The notes under the pieces: model-generated
What the model was told of the DNA's origin: nothing
The model's input: the letters and a program-made list of their open reading frames with translations, nothing else
The model's database searches: none
Shown here: one piece after another, positions 33,301 to 45,348 of the stretch
How positions within the stretch are numbered: the first letter of the stretch is position 1
Layout of the letters: the number at the start of each line of letters is the position of its first letter
Position numbers and translations under genes: made by a program
Assembly: GCA_001584585.1 (NCBI GenBank)
Contig: LSYV01000026.1
Coordinates: 897,593-961,592, forward strand
DNA from: Gonium pectorale
Lineage: Eukaryota; Chlorophyta; Chlorophyceae; Chlamydomonadales; Volvocaceae
Direction of reading: 5' to 3'
DNA: 64,000 bases

Positions 33301-36137
33301 CGCAGCCCGCGCCGCCGGCATTACGCTTGGCCAGTTTCTCTTCGGCGACTGCGTCCGCCCGGAGAACTCCCCGCCGCCGCCGAGGCTGCCGCAGGAGGCA
33401 CTGCCTAACGGCCCTGCTGATCTGAGGGTTCTGGCGCCTGGTGAGGCGGTCTGGGAGCTAGCGTGAGCACCTCCTTGCGGATTCAGGGGGCCCCGCTTTG
33501 GCAGGGTTATTGCCTGAGCGTTTACACACGGAGGTATATGGGTTTCGCGTTGTTTAAACTCGCTGCCTTGGCCATCTGGGTCCCTGTGCTGGCACAGGCA
33601 TAGGCGCCGACAGTCCCCTGAAGTCGGTCAAGCTCACCAAGAAGGCTGCGCAAGGACTCCAGGTAAGCACGCTTTCTGGCGTACGGCGGGGTGTGGGCGC
33701 TGACAGGGAGATAGGGCTGCTTGCCCCCCAAACTCCTTGGTCTTGGTCTCGCACGGGGCGGCCGCCGGCGCCACCTCCCCGGTCACGTGTCCCAACCGCC
33801 AGCCTGTCGGCGGCCGTGCGTCCGGTGTCAAACCCCCGACTGATCCGCCCCGCCCCTCGCGGTCAGGAGCTTCGCGGGCTGGTAATCTTCCTGCGGGACG
33901 AGGCGCTCCGCGGTACACCAGTGGAGGGTCTGCTGCGTGCCTGCCTGAAGCTGTCGGGCTATGAGTCGGCGCTGGACCAGCTGGCGGAGAAGGGCAAAAC
34001 GCGCGAGGAGAGCGCCGCGAGCACGGATGACGCGTCCACAGGTGCACCCTGCCCGGGCCGTGGGTTGCGCGCACCTTGCACCTGTCATATCTGCTGCGGC
34101 AGGGGTAGATGTGCGGTGCGGTGCTCTCCTGCGTGGAGGGCTTGTGGCCTTGTTCTTGTCCCCGCCTCCTTCCGCGCGCCGCTGTGTCATCGATCATGCA
34201 TGTGGCGGGCCGCTCGTATCAACCGGCCCTGAACCCGCGGCTGGAGCTGGAAGCAAGCCTCGCCCATGTATGCACAAGGCAGCGATCTCCGAGGCTCCAG
34301 TCGGTACGCGTCAACCACGCACGTTACAAACATGCCGAGCCATCCATTCGAGCTGGTTCGCCGGTCACCATCCCGTGTCCCAGAATACGGCAGCCAACTG
34401 TAGGGTTGCCCGAATCGGAATCAGCAGAGGCTCCCCTCTGACACTACGTGCACTACAGAGGATGACAGCCAAACGGCTAGCTTCGCCGGTCCTTATGGTG
34501 AACTCCCTGCTGGTGCGCACGCGCAGAGGCCGCCGAGCGGCTGGAGCGGCTGGAGATGCTAATCGAGCTGGCCAGCGACCCGGGCTCCTGGGTCACGGGG
34601 GGCAGCTTCGAGGACACGGAGGCCCTCCCGACGGCCGCCGCTGACTCCCTCGGCGGCAGCGGCTCCGCGCCGCTGGGCGCCGGGCTGCTCGGTGTCGCGC
34701 GGTTCCTGGAGCACGCTGCGCTGGTGACCGGGGAAACCGGGGTGAGTTTGGAAGAGCTGGCCATTTCGGCGCCACGGCTGGTCTGCCTGCGTTGCACTGG
34801 GTGGGACGTGGTAAAGCCGGGGTGCGTATGGGTGTTTGGCCGAGCGTCGGGCCCACAGGTACGGCAGCCCAGCTTTGTACATATGCTCAATGCTCATGAG
34901 CATATGGCACAGGGTTTGTTGGGGTTATTTAACGGTGCACATGCTGAGTTGGCTGGCGGCTGCTCGCGGCACATTGCTAGCAGCGGACGCTCCGTACAGG
35001 ATTCACGCTGGTCTGGATGGATGGAACTAACGGTGGCTCGTTGCCGCTCGCCAAGCCGGACCGGGCTTGGCGCCCATGTTGGTGAAGGGCCTGGATAGAT
35101 GCGGTCCCTGGCCTGCGGGGCATGCCTGCAGGACGGCAAGGGCGAGCGGAATGCGGTCCGCCTCAGCACGCTGCACGGCGCCAAGGGCCTGGAGTTTGAG
35201 CGCGTCTTCATCGTCGGGGTCGAGGTACGGCGACGACGGCGCCTCATGTCGTGGCCCCTATGGAGGGGCCGTCGCCGGCGGGCCTTGCTGAGTCGGAACA
35301 ATCCTTGTCCTTTGATGGCCAGTAACAGCTAAGGTTGTGGCGTTAGGTCATCGCGGGTGGACAGTCCCTCTCGTCCTGTCTTACCGTATACACCTGCCGC
35401 CCCTTGCATGCGCGCGCCTCCTCTTCGCTCTATCTCGGCAGGAGGGCATCTTGCCGTCCTCGCTCTCTGAGCTGCCCGCCGAGGAGCGGCGGCTGTTCTA
35501 CGTGGGCCTCACACGCGCAAAGGACCAGCTCCACGTCTCCTACTGCGAGGTGCGGCGAGGCTGTGTATATGGCTCGAGTATATGGGTAGGCCGAGGGCAG
35601 GTAGGAGGGTGGGGAACAGGGAGACAGGTTCAGTGGTAGATATTTGGAGCTACAAATCGTAGATGCGGTAAATGCGGTGATAAGGAGAAGGGCTCCAGGC
35701 AGCTGTCATGCCCTGAGCGGCTACAGGACCCTACGTACCGAGCTATCGCGCCGGCACTGCTGCTCTATTCGGGACTCTTCAGCGTGCCTCCTTGTCAAGC
35801 ATCCCGCGCTAGCTGGTCCTCCCTAGGGTGACGGAATCGAGTGTGCAATCCCCACGAGTCATGCATTCTCGAGAGCGATGCGTGGTACCTCAGCAGTGCC
35901 TTGTACGTCACATGAGATGGTGGGAGATTGGAGCCGAAGATTAGGCGGCCGAGTTGCTGGATTCCCATGATGATGGCCATGCACACCGCAGCTCACCACA
36001 CATGCATCGCACATCCAGTACTCCCGGATGACCCGTTTGTGCCCTGCCGTACGCAGAGTCGAACGCAGTACGGAAAGACTGTCGAGGCGCGCCCGTCGAC
36101 TTTCCTATCAGCACTCAAGCCATTTACTTCTTCGTAG
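27376..36137 (+). CDS. UvrD/PcrA-type superfamily 1A DNA helicase, probably organelle-targeted
   Basis: Eighteen exons join in frame to 886 residues: 27376-27606, 28050-28160, 28406-28530, 28794-28860, 29389-29642, 29844-29996, 30267-30399, 30841-30951, 31395-31468, 31803-32199, 32736-32835, 33273-33440, 33598-33662, 33867-34041, 34527-34741, 35132-35224, 35442-35549, 36057-36137. Motifs in order: Q-motif LNDEQRAAA; Walker A GPGSGKT (79-85); Ia FTNK/AANE and TFHALGAYFLR; II LVDEFQDT (353-360); III VGDPDQAIYSWRGA; IV TLSINYR; V LSTLHGAKGLEF; VI EERRLFYVGLTRAK (838-851). The family unwinds DNA 3' to 5' in repair and replication-fork maintenance. The first ~55 residues are Arg/Ala/Ser-rich with no acidic run (TVLRRAAARRVSVARAGA), a typical plastid or mitochondrial transit peptide, so action on organelle DNA is inferred. 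A Gly/Thr/Asp-rich insert lies in exon 5. The intron 32200-32735 appears to use a GC donor. Confidence 0.85.
28004..28026 (+). repeat. A23 homopolymer in helicase intron 1
   Basis: A run of 23 adenines about 20 bases before the exon-2 acceptor, striking in such GC-rich DNA. Its length is prone to sequencing and slippage error. Confidence 0.9.
34880..34906. repeat. Short palindrome in helicase intron 15
   Basis: CATATGCTCA (34880-34889) and TGAGCATATG (34897-34906) are perfect inverted arms. The inner ATGCTCATGAGCAT is itself a perfect 14-bp palindrome. Confidence 0.8.
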
Positions 36138-38045
36138 CACACGCGCGCAGAGCTGCACAACATGACAGCATTGTACGGCGCAGCTGGAAGCTACATACAT
36201 CGACTTGCCCACCCGCAGGGTCACAGCCGGAGGGTAGTTCTGGCTTGGTTTAGGCGCTGCCAGTACCCGTTTGGGCGGACAATTCATGGACGTACTATGG
36301 CCTGGCTGGCGCTTGGATTGCTTCGCACTTGGCACCTGCGGGCACAGCCAGCAATGGTCGGTGGAGGGGCCATGGAACACCTGTTGGGTGGCTGTTTCAG
36401 AACCGGCCGTGGGCGTTGTATTGATTGCGCGAGCATGAAGTGATTAGGGTGGGACCAGGCTCAAGGGGTGGAGTGGCGTGTGCGTGGGCCATTCGCAAAT
36501 CAAGAGGCCAATGGGTGACACAAAGTGTCACAACTGCGATGACCAAGCAATGTAGCATAGTAGCTGCACACGGAGGGGGACCATGGCAGTAATTACGGTA
36601 GGTTATACAGTCCACAAAAAATATGTTGGACATGGATTTACATACAGTCACGTGGGTTGATTGCTGGCAGAATGAACCTTGCGTGCTGCCTATGTTGTCC
36701 GAAGGCAAAGAGAGAAAGCGCGCTTCCGTTGGTTGGAAAGGGTTACAGTTGCCGTACTTCTGTATGCACTCAGCAGCTTCTAAGAAGCACTCATTGCAGT
36801 GTACGGCCCCTGACGTCCTGCTGCTGTATGGGCTGCGTGGATCTTGTGCGCCTAGCTCCACCCACCAGCAGTTAGGGCTTCACTGCTGACCAAGCCCACC
36901 TACCATCTTGCCAAGCACCGGATAGCATAGGATGGACTAGCGGGTTCGTTGTTGAAGTTTGGTGCCCAGGCCGTCCAATCAGACACCCACCTGCCTCTTT
37001 GCCTACCTTTGACGTCGAAGTGTGGTCTGCGTACGCCCGTACATACATACCTACCTGTACCTGCCGTGCACTGCGTACTGGTGCACGTGATGCTTTGAGC
37101 CGAGTCACGTGAGTGCCGTGTAAAGTGTTGTCATGCCGTTACGCATCGTACAGTAGTACGTAGGGCTAGGATGGGCTGTTGGCTGACCAGGAATTTAGTG
37201 AAGTAGAACTGTACTATACAGCAAGTGCAGCAAATTAACTGCGGCACACTGCAGCCCTAACAACGTGTAACTAGTAGCAGAGCTGATTCCGCAACGCGCC
37301 TTGATCATTCATTCATGTGCCGGCTGTGTTCTGCACGCAAGGGCGGGCAGCCGCCGATGAGGCGGGACAACGCAACACAGCAATGCAGCCGTATTAACGC
37401 TTGCATACAGCAATGTATAACCGTGGGAGCTCGAAGTTCCACTGCCTATGCTGACGAGCCTCCACCATTGTGGACTCAATTGCGTTTCATGCATTACCGG
37501 TATGCTCCCTCTATCTGCAATCTCACTTACGGCCTCCAATGTGTTAACACTCCTCCACACACCATGCATGCATGAATCATATATGGGGTGCCTTACAGAC
37601 TAGCCTTACGCAGGCATGCAGCTGGCTGGCCAAGCACCACGAAGCACCAAGACTGCACGCAGTGGCCACCTCTTGCCCCACGGATTGCCGGGGCCAAGCC
37701 AAACCCAGCCAGGTAATAACCTGAAGCCCGCATTCCTCGGAGCTCTCTCTGTCCCCCGCAACGCTTACTGCCTTTATTTGTATACGTCGGCTAGCCACCT
37801 TACTAGCATGCAACCTGGTACCTGGAAAGTTCTCTGCCAAACGCGCCCTGGGTCCCCAATCCTCCAAAACATCCAGCTAGCACAGAAAAGCAGGGGCACA
37901 GGCACGCCGCTAAGCCGACTCTTGCCACCGCACTGCCCCCTCGTCACGCTAGCTCCCGTCGCTGTTGCTCCGCGCGTTGGCGCTGGCCCTCATCAGAGCC
38001 GGCGGCTGGCCGCTGCAGGGCCGCCACAGCCGCTGCAGCCGCGAC
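36138..38045. other. 3' UTR of the helicase and intergenic DNA
   Basis: No coding-like frames. The right part should hold the 3' UTR of the minus-strand ankyrin gene that stops at 38046. Confidence 0.4.
37119..37123 (+). terminator. Candidate poly(A) signal TGTAA of the helicase gene
   Basis: First TGTAA seen after the stop at 36137; another follows at 37266-37270. A ~980-nt 3' UTR would be long, so the real end may use a variant signal nearer the stop. Confidence 0.3.
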
Positions 38046-40073
38046 CTATGCTGCAGTCTCTGCTTGCGCCTTCAACATTGCCTCGGCCTCCACCAGCAGC
38101 CACTTGCGCACATCTGCACGTTGGGATGCCGCCCGCTCACGGCATGCCTGCCAGTCGACCGGGCAGCCCAGCTCCACCAGGAGGCGCAGCACTGGAAGCG
38201 ACGGGGGAAGGTAGGATTGCATGTGCCAAGGGAAGGCCGCGCCTCCCCTATTGGCGATTTCCCAGGGACAGCCCAGCCGCGCCAGGCATCGCAGCATTGC
38301 TAGGTCATCGTGGCGGGCGGCCGCCACATAGGGCCCGCCGTCAACCTACAAGGAATAACATGAGGACAAGTAAGGGTGGCAAATGCATGCAGAGCGGATA
38401 CCTAAAAACGTCTTCTGTTGTACTATGGCGTGGCGGTCATATGTGTTGCAAGATATAATGCAGGTCTTAACTCAGGCTACGCCAAGCATTAAAACTGTCA
38501 TTTTCTTGCCTGCCTGTTCAATGTGCCATTGTCACATCACGGCTGAGCTCACCGGCATGGGGCAACCCTGCTCCACCAGCCACTCCAGCGCCGCCTCGCA
38601 GCCAGCGCCTGCCGCCCCTCCAAAAGTGCCCTCGCCCCAGGGGCAGCCGTGCTCCCGCAGCCAGGCCATCACCTCAACGCAGCCCGAGGCAGCCGCGGCG
38701 TCCATCAGGTCAGCGGACCGCACCGACGCGCCCAGCTCCTCCGCAGCCCACGCCAGCGCCATCTGGTTCCCGCCCTCCACTGCCAACAGCGCCACCCGTG
38801 CGCCGTTCAGCGGGCAGCCGCGTTGCCGCAGCCATCTCAGCGCCTCCAGGTTGCACCGGCCAATAACGGCATTGAGCACAGCAAGGTCCTGGGCAGATGC
38901 GCCCAGCTCCTCCACCGCCCACACCAACACGGGCAGCTGCCCGCCCAACGCCGCTGCCCGTGCCACCTCAGCGGCGTCCACTGGGCAGCCATACTCTCGC
39001 AGCTTCATCAGCGCCTCCAGCTGCCCCGCACCAGCCGCCGCCATGACCGATCTGAGCTCAGGCCGCAGACCCCGCCCAAGCAGCAGCTCCAGGGCGGCGG
39101 TGTTGCCGGCTTCAAGCACGCCGTTGGCGGCAGCCTTGTCAATTTTGTAGCCCCGGCCAAGCAGCCACACCAGCCGGTCTTCGGCATCAGCGCAGCCCGC
39201 AGCCATGGTGCACACATGTGTGTCCCAGTGCAATGACTGGGGGTGCGCTTGCAATTCCAACCATTCCACCTTGGCCCGCCAGTCGGCGGCCTGGCTGTGG
39301 GCAGCTACGGTCAGCAAGTACCCCACTCCACCAGCTGGAACACCGCCGAAGCGCCCAGTGAGCGACTGCAGTACAGGCAGGTCGCAGCCCTCAGCAGCAG
39401 CAGATAGTAGCCTGATGCACCCCTGCCAGCCACGCGGCTCCAGGCTGTCTGTGGGGCCGATGGGCCCCTCCCGCCGCCGCTGCAGCAGCCAGTCCGCCAA
39501 CCCAGGGTGACCGCCCTCGAGTGCGGTGGCAACGTGACCCAGCTTCACGCCGGGTGAGCGGTCATCGGCCAGCAGCACCTCGCACACGCCCTGGTGGCCC
39601 GCACCGGCTGCGATGTGCAGCGCCATGCAGATGGCATCAGCGTCGCCGTATCCGCGCGCCAGAATGAAGTGCACTGCGTCGGCTTGGCCTGAAACGGTGC
39701 CCGCCTTGAGGACCTCCATCTCCTGTAGCCGGCCAGGGATGAAGCCCACCGCCGCCAGCGCCACCTCCAGGTTGGCAACCACGCCGCTGGCCGCGGTCAG
39801 GCGCAGCAGCTGCTGACGCTGCTCTAGCTTCAGGTCACGCATGGCGCCGGGGGGGGTCCAGCGCGCCGCGAAGGCGTGCGGCGGCACAGGCTGCGACAGG
39901 CGCACCGTGCTGGAGTACTCCGAGCGGCCGCGGAACTGCTCTGCGGTGGCCTTGTCGACCAGGCGCAGCGTGCAAGCCACAAAGATGGGGTCCAGGTATC
40001 CGGCGAAGCGCTCCACCAGACCGGGCAGCCAGATGTTGGGAGGCGCCCTGCCAACAGCATGCGGTTCAGCCAT
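38046..40073 (-). CDS. F-box-like ankyrin-repeat protein, copy 1
   Basis: Two exons, 40073-38553 and 38345-38046, join in phase 0 (donor GTGAGC at 38552, acceptor TTGTAG) to 606 residues. The start MAEPHAVGRAPPNIWLPGL is chosen over an in-frame ATG 16 codons upstream because copy 2 begins the same way. Residues ~14-45 (IWLPGLVERFAGYL ... ACTLRLVDKATAEQF) are an F-box-like helix pair. The rest is divergent ankyrin-type repeats in which WLREHGCPW / LVELGCPVD / WAVEELGAS motifs recur about every 33 residues. The family is expanded in Chlamydomonas-type algae. The layout suggests a substrate adaptor for a ubiquitin ligase or another binding scaffold, but no partner can be named. It heads a minus-strand array with a close paralogue at 45348 and a pseudogene at 49125. 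Confidence 0.8.
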
Positions 40074-42541
40074 CTGCTCGCGGCAATGCGATCGCAGTGG
40101 CGGGAGGTGCGCGGTAAACAAAGATGTTGCGGAGCGCTGATAAAACCACAGTTATGCGGTCAAACTCGTTAATGTCGTTCAGAATAAACAAAGGAACGAG
40201 CGAAACAGTAGGAGTGCGCTGAAGGGCCGCCTACGTCCGCAACCGAAACGGAGCCGACCGCCGACCAGCGGTTGTGGCACGGGTATTGAGGGGAGGAAGT
40301 TTATGTGCAGAAAAGGTGGCAGCCAAGTATGGATGCTGGTCTAATGTGGCGTCGGGGGCAGGGCCCGTTTCCCATGTTCGGCGCGCCAGCAGGGTTTGGC
40401 CTTCGTGTCATACATCACGAGGAAGTATGGTTAAATCTTGAATCCTTTTCGGCGCCCACCCAGCACAACGCAGTAGCATAGGGGTGCAGAGCGCGAGAGC
40501 GGGCTGGTGCCAACGAATTGCGCTGCGTCCCGGACGGCCTGCGCTCGTGTCTGGGCCCTATTCCAACCCCGGACAATCATCCTTCAGCAAGGCCTTGTCC
40601 ACAGGCTTCCTGCCCGATGTCTGCGGTAACAGGTCATGCGTTGCGGCCCTGGTATCATCGGCCCCTTGTGGGGGCGCCTAGCTGCACGCACGTGCGCATG
40701 CCACGATCCCACCCCACCGCAGGGACTCTTTCTAGTCTAGAGAGGCGGTTTCACCTAATTTCTTTACAATGCCACGAAGCCGCATACCGCGTAGTGCCAA
40801 TTTGCTTCCCTTCGCCGAGCCCGTCTGCATGATTCCGCATGCCAGCCGGCAGCCGCACTTGTACACGGTTCCGCGGCTCCATGGTTCCACGGTGCTCAGG
40901 GCCCTTGGCACTGCAGGAGAAACTGCGCCCTTCCGCCCTCCCGTTGCGCGCGCGTACAGGATCGCACTCCAGCCGCCTCGCCGCCACAAACACCGCACGT
41001 CGCGCCGCGGGCTCCCCATTCAGCCACACCGGCAGCATCGGCAGCACCAACACCAGCAGCTGCGGTTACAGCTCCGCATTTCCTCCTTCCCCCCTGCCCC
41101 TGCGACCCATTTCCCATCTTTATTACCCCCTGCCCCACCCCTATCAAGCCGGCCCGTCTCGTCCGGCAGGAAACACTGGGCCGCCAGCTGTCTGCCACCA
41201 CCGCAAACGCGACCCCCACCACCGCCTGGGCGACCAGCTGTCGGGTGGCCAGGCGGAGCGGCTGGCGGGCGCCGTCCACGAGGAAGGCCTCCGAGACCGC
41301 CACTGGGAGGATGGGGACGGGGCGAGAGGGAGGATGTGGGTGGGTATTAGGGAATGCGGCCGCCCAGTATTGTGGAGCAGCGTTAGCCGCCCGTGCGTAA
41401 AACCGCCAGCGCACCAAGCTCTCCTTCAAGGCTGAGCAGTGGATGGGCCGTCAAGCTCACCCCGCCGCTGCACCCGCGCGGAAGCCTTGCCGCAGACATC
41501 ACCTCGGGCGGCCATTGCGGCGGCGATGGCCTGTTACTCAGCGGGTTTTCGCATATATCCCGTTGCCCACCCTCAAAGGCGCCCAACGAACATGAGCTCG
41601 AGCTGTCCCGGGAAAGCACTACTGCACCCGCGCCCCCTGGGAAACCGGTCATTTCCCTGTTGCGGCCACGCCTACAGGGACCCTCCGCCCCTGCAAGACA
41701 CGCTGAACAACACATAAGGTAAAGCTCATGCCACTTCCCCACCTGCATCACCTCCCTGCACAGCACTACAGCTACAACCAACACGCAACCGTACAGGGCT
41801 GCCGCCCATGCAGCGGTAGCCCAGCCTCCTGTGGAGCCCTCCCTAGCCGCAAGCCCTGTGAAGCCGGCCGGCAGCCCTCCCTCCCTCCAGCCCTCCCTCC
41901 CTAGCCCCTCCGGCCCCATGCATGCCCTCAAGTCCGCCCCCCCCCCGCCCCCGCACCTTCCGAAATGGCCCCTTTCAAAGATAGACGCCAATCGCACCGC
42001 CGACAGCGCCAGGTCCGCGGCCGTCAGTGGCCAAAACGCAGGTATCTTGGCCTTGTTCCGTCACACCGGCCACCACGCACACTCCCAGCACCGCCGCATC
42101 CCGGAGCACAGCGACCGCCAGGCCGGGAGGAGCCCAGGCAGCGGAGAAGGGCGGGGGAGCAGGCGTCCTGCTGGGCGGTGGAGGATGCTGCCTGAAGGAC
42201 GGAGCCGCCCCTAGAGGTGGAACTGGCTGCGGGAGTCGTGGCGCTTAGGAAGGGTGAAGGCCCGCCTGCCGGCCAACGCATCGCCTGCCGCACCCCTGGT
42301 GCCGAAGTAATTCTACTCCTGCCCACCACGTACGGTGCCGCTGCTGCCGGCGCCACAGCCACTTGTGTCAACAAGTACGGCAGCGAGCCCCCGTCACCAC
42401 CGAAGCTGCTGGTTTCACCATAGCCCCACGCCCATTCCCCCTCTCCTTGGGCCCGTGGAATGCGAGTAACTCCCTCCGAGGCGCCACGTACGCCCGCCCG
42501 CAGCCAGCGAGAAAGCCAGTAACCGCACACCACGGTGCCCT

Positions 42542-43099
42542 CTACGGTACACGCCAGCCCTGCCTTGAGGGCATCTCCCACCGCAAGGCCGCGTGCGCAA
42601 TCCCACATCCCCACGTCCGTGGGTGCGTCTGCTCGTTTGCCTCGCTCGCTTGCCTTTTTCTGTACCGCCCGCCCGCCCTGCTGGAAATATCGCGCCTTCG
42701 GGTGCGTATGTCCGTAGAGGTGTGGCTCCCCAACTGCAGTGTTTCCTTTTTCCAAAGAGACTGAGCAGGAGGACATAGGTAGCGGTAACCAGTGTACGAC
42801 GTGCTCTGCCCAAGAGCTGCGCATATTTGGGTCACGGTACACCCCTTGACGTTGCGGGCTGAATCGACGCCCAGCACCTGCATGTCCAGTCCGTAGCTCG
42901 TTGTCCCACGTAAGCGGCTGGTGTAGTCCCCCGAAACAATCCACCGTGCGTGGCCGTACGTGACCGGACACACGGCCGCAGGACCGGACACACGCTTACG
43001 CTCGTCGTATCCGTCGTTCCATTTCAACACGGCCGCAGGCACCGACAGCTTTTGATAACGCACGCACGGTTTGCGCCCCCCGAGACCTACAGGCGTCAA
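42542..43099 (-). other. Open frame of unknown family linked to a dispersed repeat
   Basis: A 185-codon minus-strand frame. Its middle part (GYDERKRVSG, RWIVSGDYTSRLRG, CTVTQICAALGQSTSYTGYRYL-type) looks like real, non-GC-biased coding sequence. The last third runs into the dispersed repeat (42745-42663). A YDERKR-coding fragment recurs at 15679-15664 and a YRYL-coding stretch precedes repeat copy C near 45685. The ending recalls the small DNA-binding repeats in some homing-endonuclease proteins, but that is only an impression. Confidence 0.35.
42663..42745 (-). repeat. Dispersed repeat, copy B
   Basis: In reverse orientation it reads TCTACGGACATACGCACCCG then AAGGCGCGATATTTCCAGCA then GGGCGGGCGG. 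This is closely matched by copy C (45795-45893) and more loosely by copy A (16678-16752). Confidence 0.65.
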
Positions 43100-43194
43100 C
43101 CCCTGCCCTGTAGCTTCAGGAGAGCTTCAGGACAAACACCCTCCCTTCACTGCCCGCTAAATGTTAAGACTCGTCCTTCCGCCGTACTGCCCTC

Positions 43195-45348
43195 TCATTG
43201 CGTTGCATTTTCCGCCGCTGCCGCCTCCGCCAGCAGCCAGTCGCGCACGTCTGTCGCACGGGACGCTGCCGTCCTGCGAACGGCCTCCCAGTCGACCGGG
43301 CAGCCCAGCTCCACCAGGACGCGCAGCACCGGCAGCGGCAGGTGACATGAGTGGCCGCCGATGGGAGCCAGGAGGTTCAGGAGGGCCTCAAAGACCGCCT
43401 TGGCACCGCTGGAGGGGCCCCAGGCACAGCCCAGCCGCATTAGGCAGCGCAGCGTCGCCATGTCACAGTTGAGGGCGGCCGCCAGGTACGGCACACCGTT
43501 CCTCTACGAAGAAGGGGTGAATGCGGCTTCGGATGTCCCACACGTACAAGTTCACGTACAGTGTGGGCATCCACTGCAGAAAGTCGCCAAACAAATTACC
43601 GGTATTGTAAGCATAATTTATCGGAACCTCTGGCGGTCATGTCTGCAAGGTGTTAGCATACCCAACAGCTTCTCCGGCGAGGAAGCGTGACAGTTAGCGG
43701 CGCCACAGGTGTGGCTGTTTCCAAACTCCACAGGTGAAGCAAGCGGAAAATTCCATGCATACCCCATGCTAATCAATGCGCCAGAAGTCACTCTATTCGC
43801 GACTGACGAGCTCACCGGCATGGGACAGCCCCGCTCCGCAAGCCAAACGAGCGAAGCCTCGCAGCCAGAGCCAGCCGCCTTGCCGAACGTCTCCAAACCC
43901 CAGGGGCAGCCGCGCTCCCGCAGCCAGGCCATCATTTCCACGCTGCCCGAGGCAGCTGCGGCGTCCATCAGCTCAGCCGTCTGCAGCGGCGCACCCAGCT
44001 CTTCCGCAGCCCACACCAGCGCCGCCAGGTGCCCAAGTCGTGCCGCCGACCGGGCCACCCGTGCGCCGTTGACTGGGCAGCCGCGAGGCCGCAGCCACCT
44101 CAGCGCCTCCAGGTCGCACAGATCCTCAGCGGCATACATCACAGCGAGGTCCTGCACCGAGGCGCCCAGCTCCTCCACCGCCCAGACCAGCATGGGCAGC
44201 TGCCTGCCCACCGCCGCCGCCAGCGCCACCTCAGCTGCATCCACCGGGCAGCTGTACTCCGCCAGCTTTATCAGGGCCTCCAGTCGCCCCGCATCAGTCG
44301 CCTCACAGTCAGGCCGCAGGCCCCGCCGAAGCAGCAGCTCCAGGGCGGCTGCGTTGCCTGCACGAAGCGCTGCGTCTGATGCAGATGGCTCAACAGAGTA
44401 GCCCCGGCCCAGCAGCCACGCCAGTCGGGTCTCCGCGTCCGGGCAGCGCGCAGAAGCCGTGCATACGCGCGCGTCATCGTAGAGCCGGTGGAGCGACTCG
44501 GGCGGCAGCTGCGACTCCCACCACTCCACCTTGGCCTGCCAGTCGGCGGTGCGGCTGCCGGCGGCAACGATCAGAACTGCAGAACCCATCACGAAAGCGC
44601 TTCCACCAAGAGCATCACCGCAGCAGCGCCTGTGGAATGACTGCACCGTGGGCAGGTCGCAGCCCTCCGTGGCGGCGCACAGGAGCTCGGAGTTCGTCTC
44701 CTCGCCCAGCGGCGACAGGCTTTCTGCGAAGCCGATGGGCCCCTCCCGCCGCCGCTGCAGCAGCCAGTCCGCCAGCTGCGGGTGGCCGCCGCGGAGAGCA
44801 GCAGCCACGAGATCCAACGTCACGCCGGGCGAGCGGTCATGGGCGAGCAGCACCTCGCACACGCTCTGGTGGCCCGCCCCGGCCGCGACGTACATGGAAT
44901 TGCCAACGGCCCATCTGTCGCTGTATCCGCGGCCCAGGACACAGTGTACTGCGTCAGCTTGGCCTGCGGTGGCGGCCGCCCCAAGAATCCCCTCCTGATC
45001 CCTCGGGTTCGGGATGAAGCCCACCGCGCCCAGCGCCACCTCCAGGTTGACAGCCACGCCGCTGGCCGCGGTCAAGCGCAGCAGATCCTTACGTTGCGCC
45101 AGCGTCAGGTCCCGCATGGCGCCCGGGGCACCCCAGCGCGCCGCGAAGGCGTGCGGCGGCACAGGCTGCGAGAGGCGCACCATGCTGGGGTACTCAGGAC
45201 GGCCGCGGCACTGCTCCGCGGTGGCATTGTCGACCAGGCGCAGCGTGCAGGCAACAAAGTTGGGGCCCAGGCAGCTGGCGAAGCGCTCCACCAGCCCGGG
45301 TAGCCAGATGTTGGGAAGCGCCCCGCCAACAGCCTGAGGTTCAGCCAT
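43195..45348 (-). CDS. F-box-like ankyrin-repeat protein, copy 2
   Basis: Two exons, 45348-43816 and 43503-43195, join in phase 0 (donor GTGAGC at 43815, acceptor CGTAG) to 613 residues. It is a clear paralogue of copy 1: same start (MAEPQAVGGALPNIWLPGL), same F-box-like segment, same repeat order, and an intron in exactly the same place after the CPMP motif. Differences are spread along the protein, with small indels. The last exon encodes the C-terminal repeat (LGCAWGPSSGAK ... LVELGCPVDW). Downstream of the donor the unspliced frame stays open for a further 60 codons, so the splice model rests on the match to copy 1. Function as for copy 1: a protein-binding scaffold with a possible ubiquitin-ligase link. 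Confidence 0.8.

Larger units (their letters stand above)
40074..43194. other. Spacer between ankyrin copies; possible fragments of a membrane-protein gene and a repeat
   Basis: No complete gene. On the minus strand, three exon-like pieces with hydrophobic runs can be read: LAVAVLRDAAVLGVCVVAGV (about 42150-42060), AALYGCVLVVAVVLCREVMQ (about 41805-41745, followed by a GTGGGG donor) and LVAQAVVGVAFAVVADSW (about 41250-41190). They may belong to one multi-pass membrane protein gene, intact or decayed, but connecting exons and a start were not found. The right end carries dispersed repeat copy B. Confidence 0.3.

Noticed and set aside
43618..43815. Extension of ankyrin copy 2 past CPMP to a stop at 43618
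   Set aside because: The GTGAGC donor and the exact match with copy 1's splice position show this stretch is intron.
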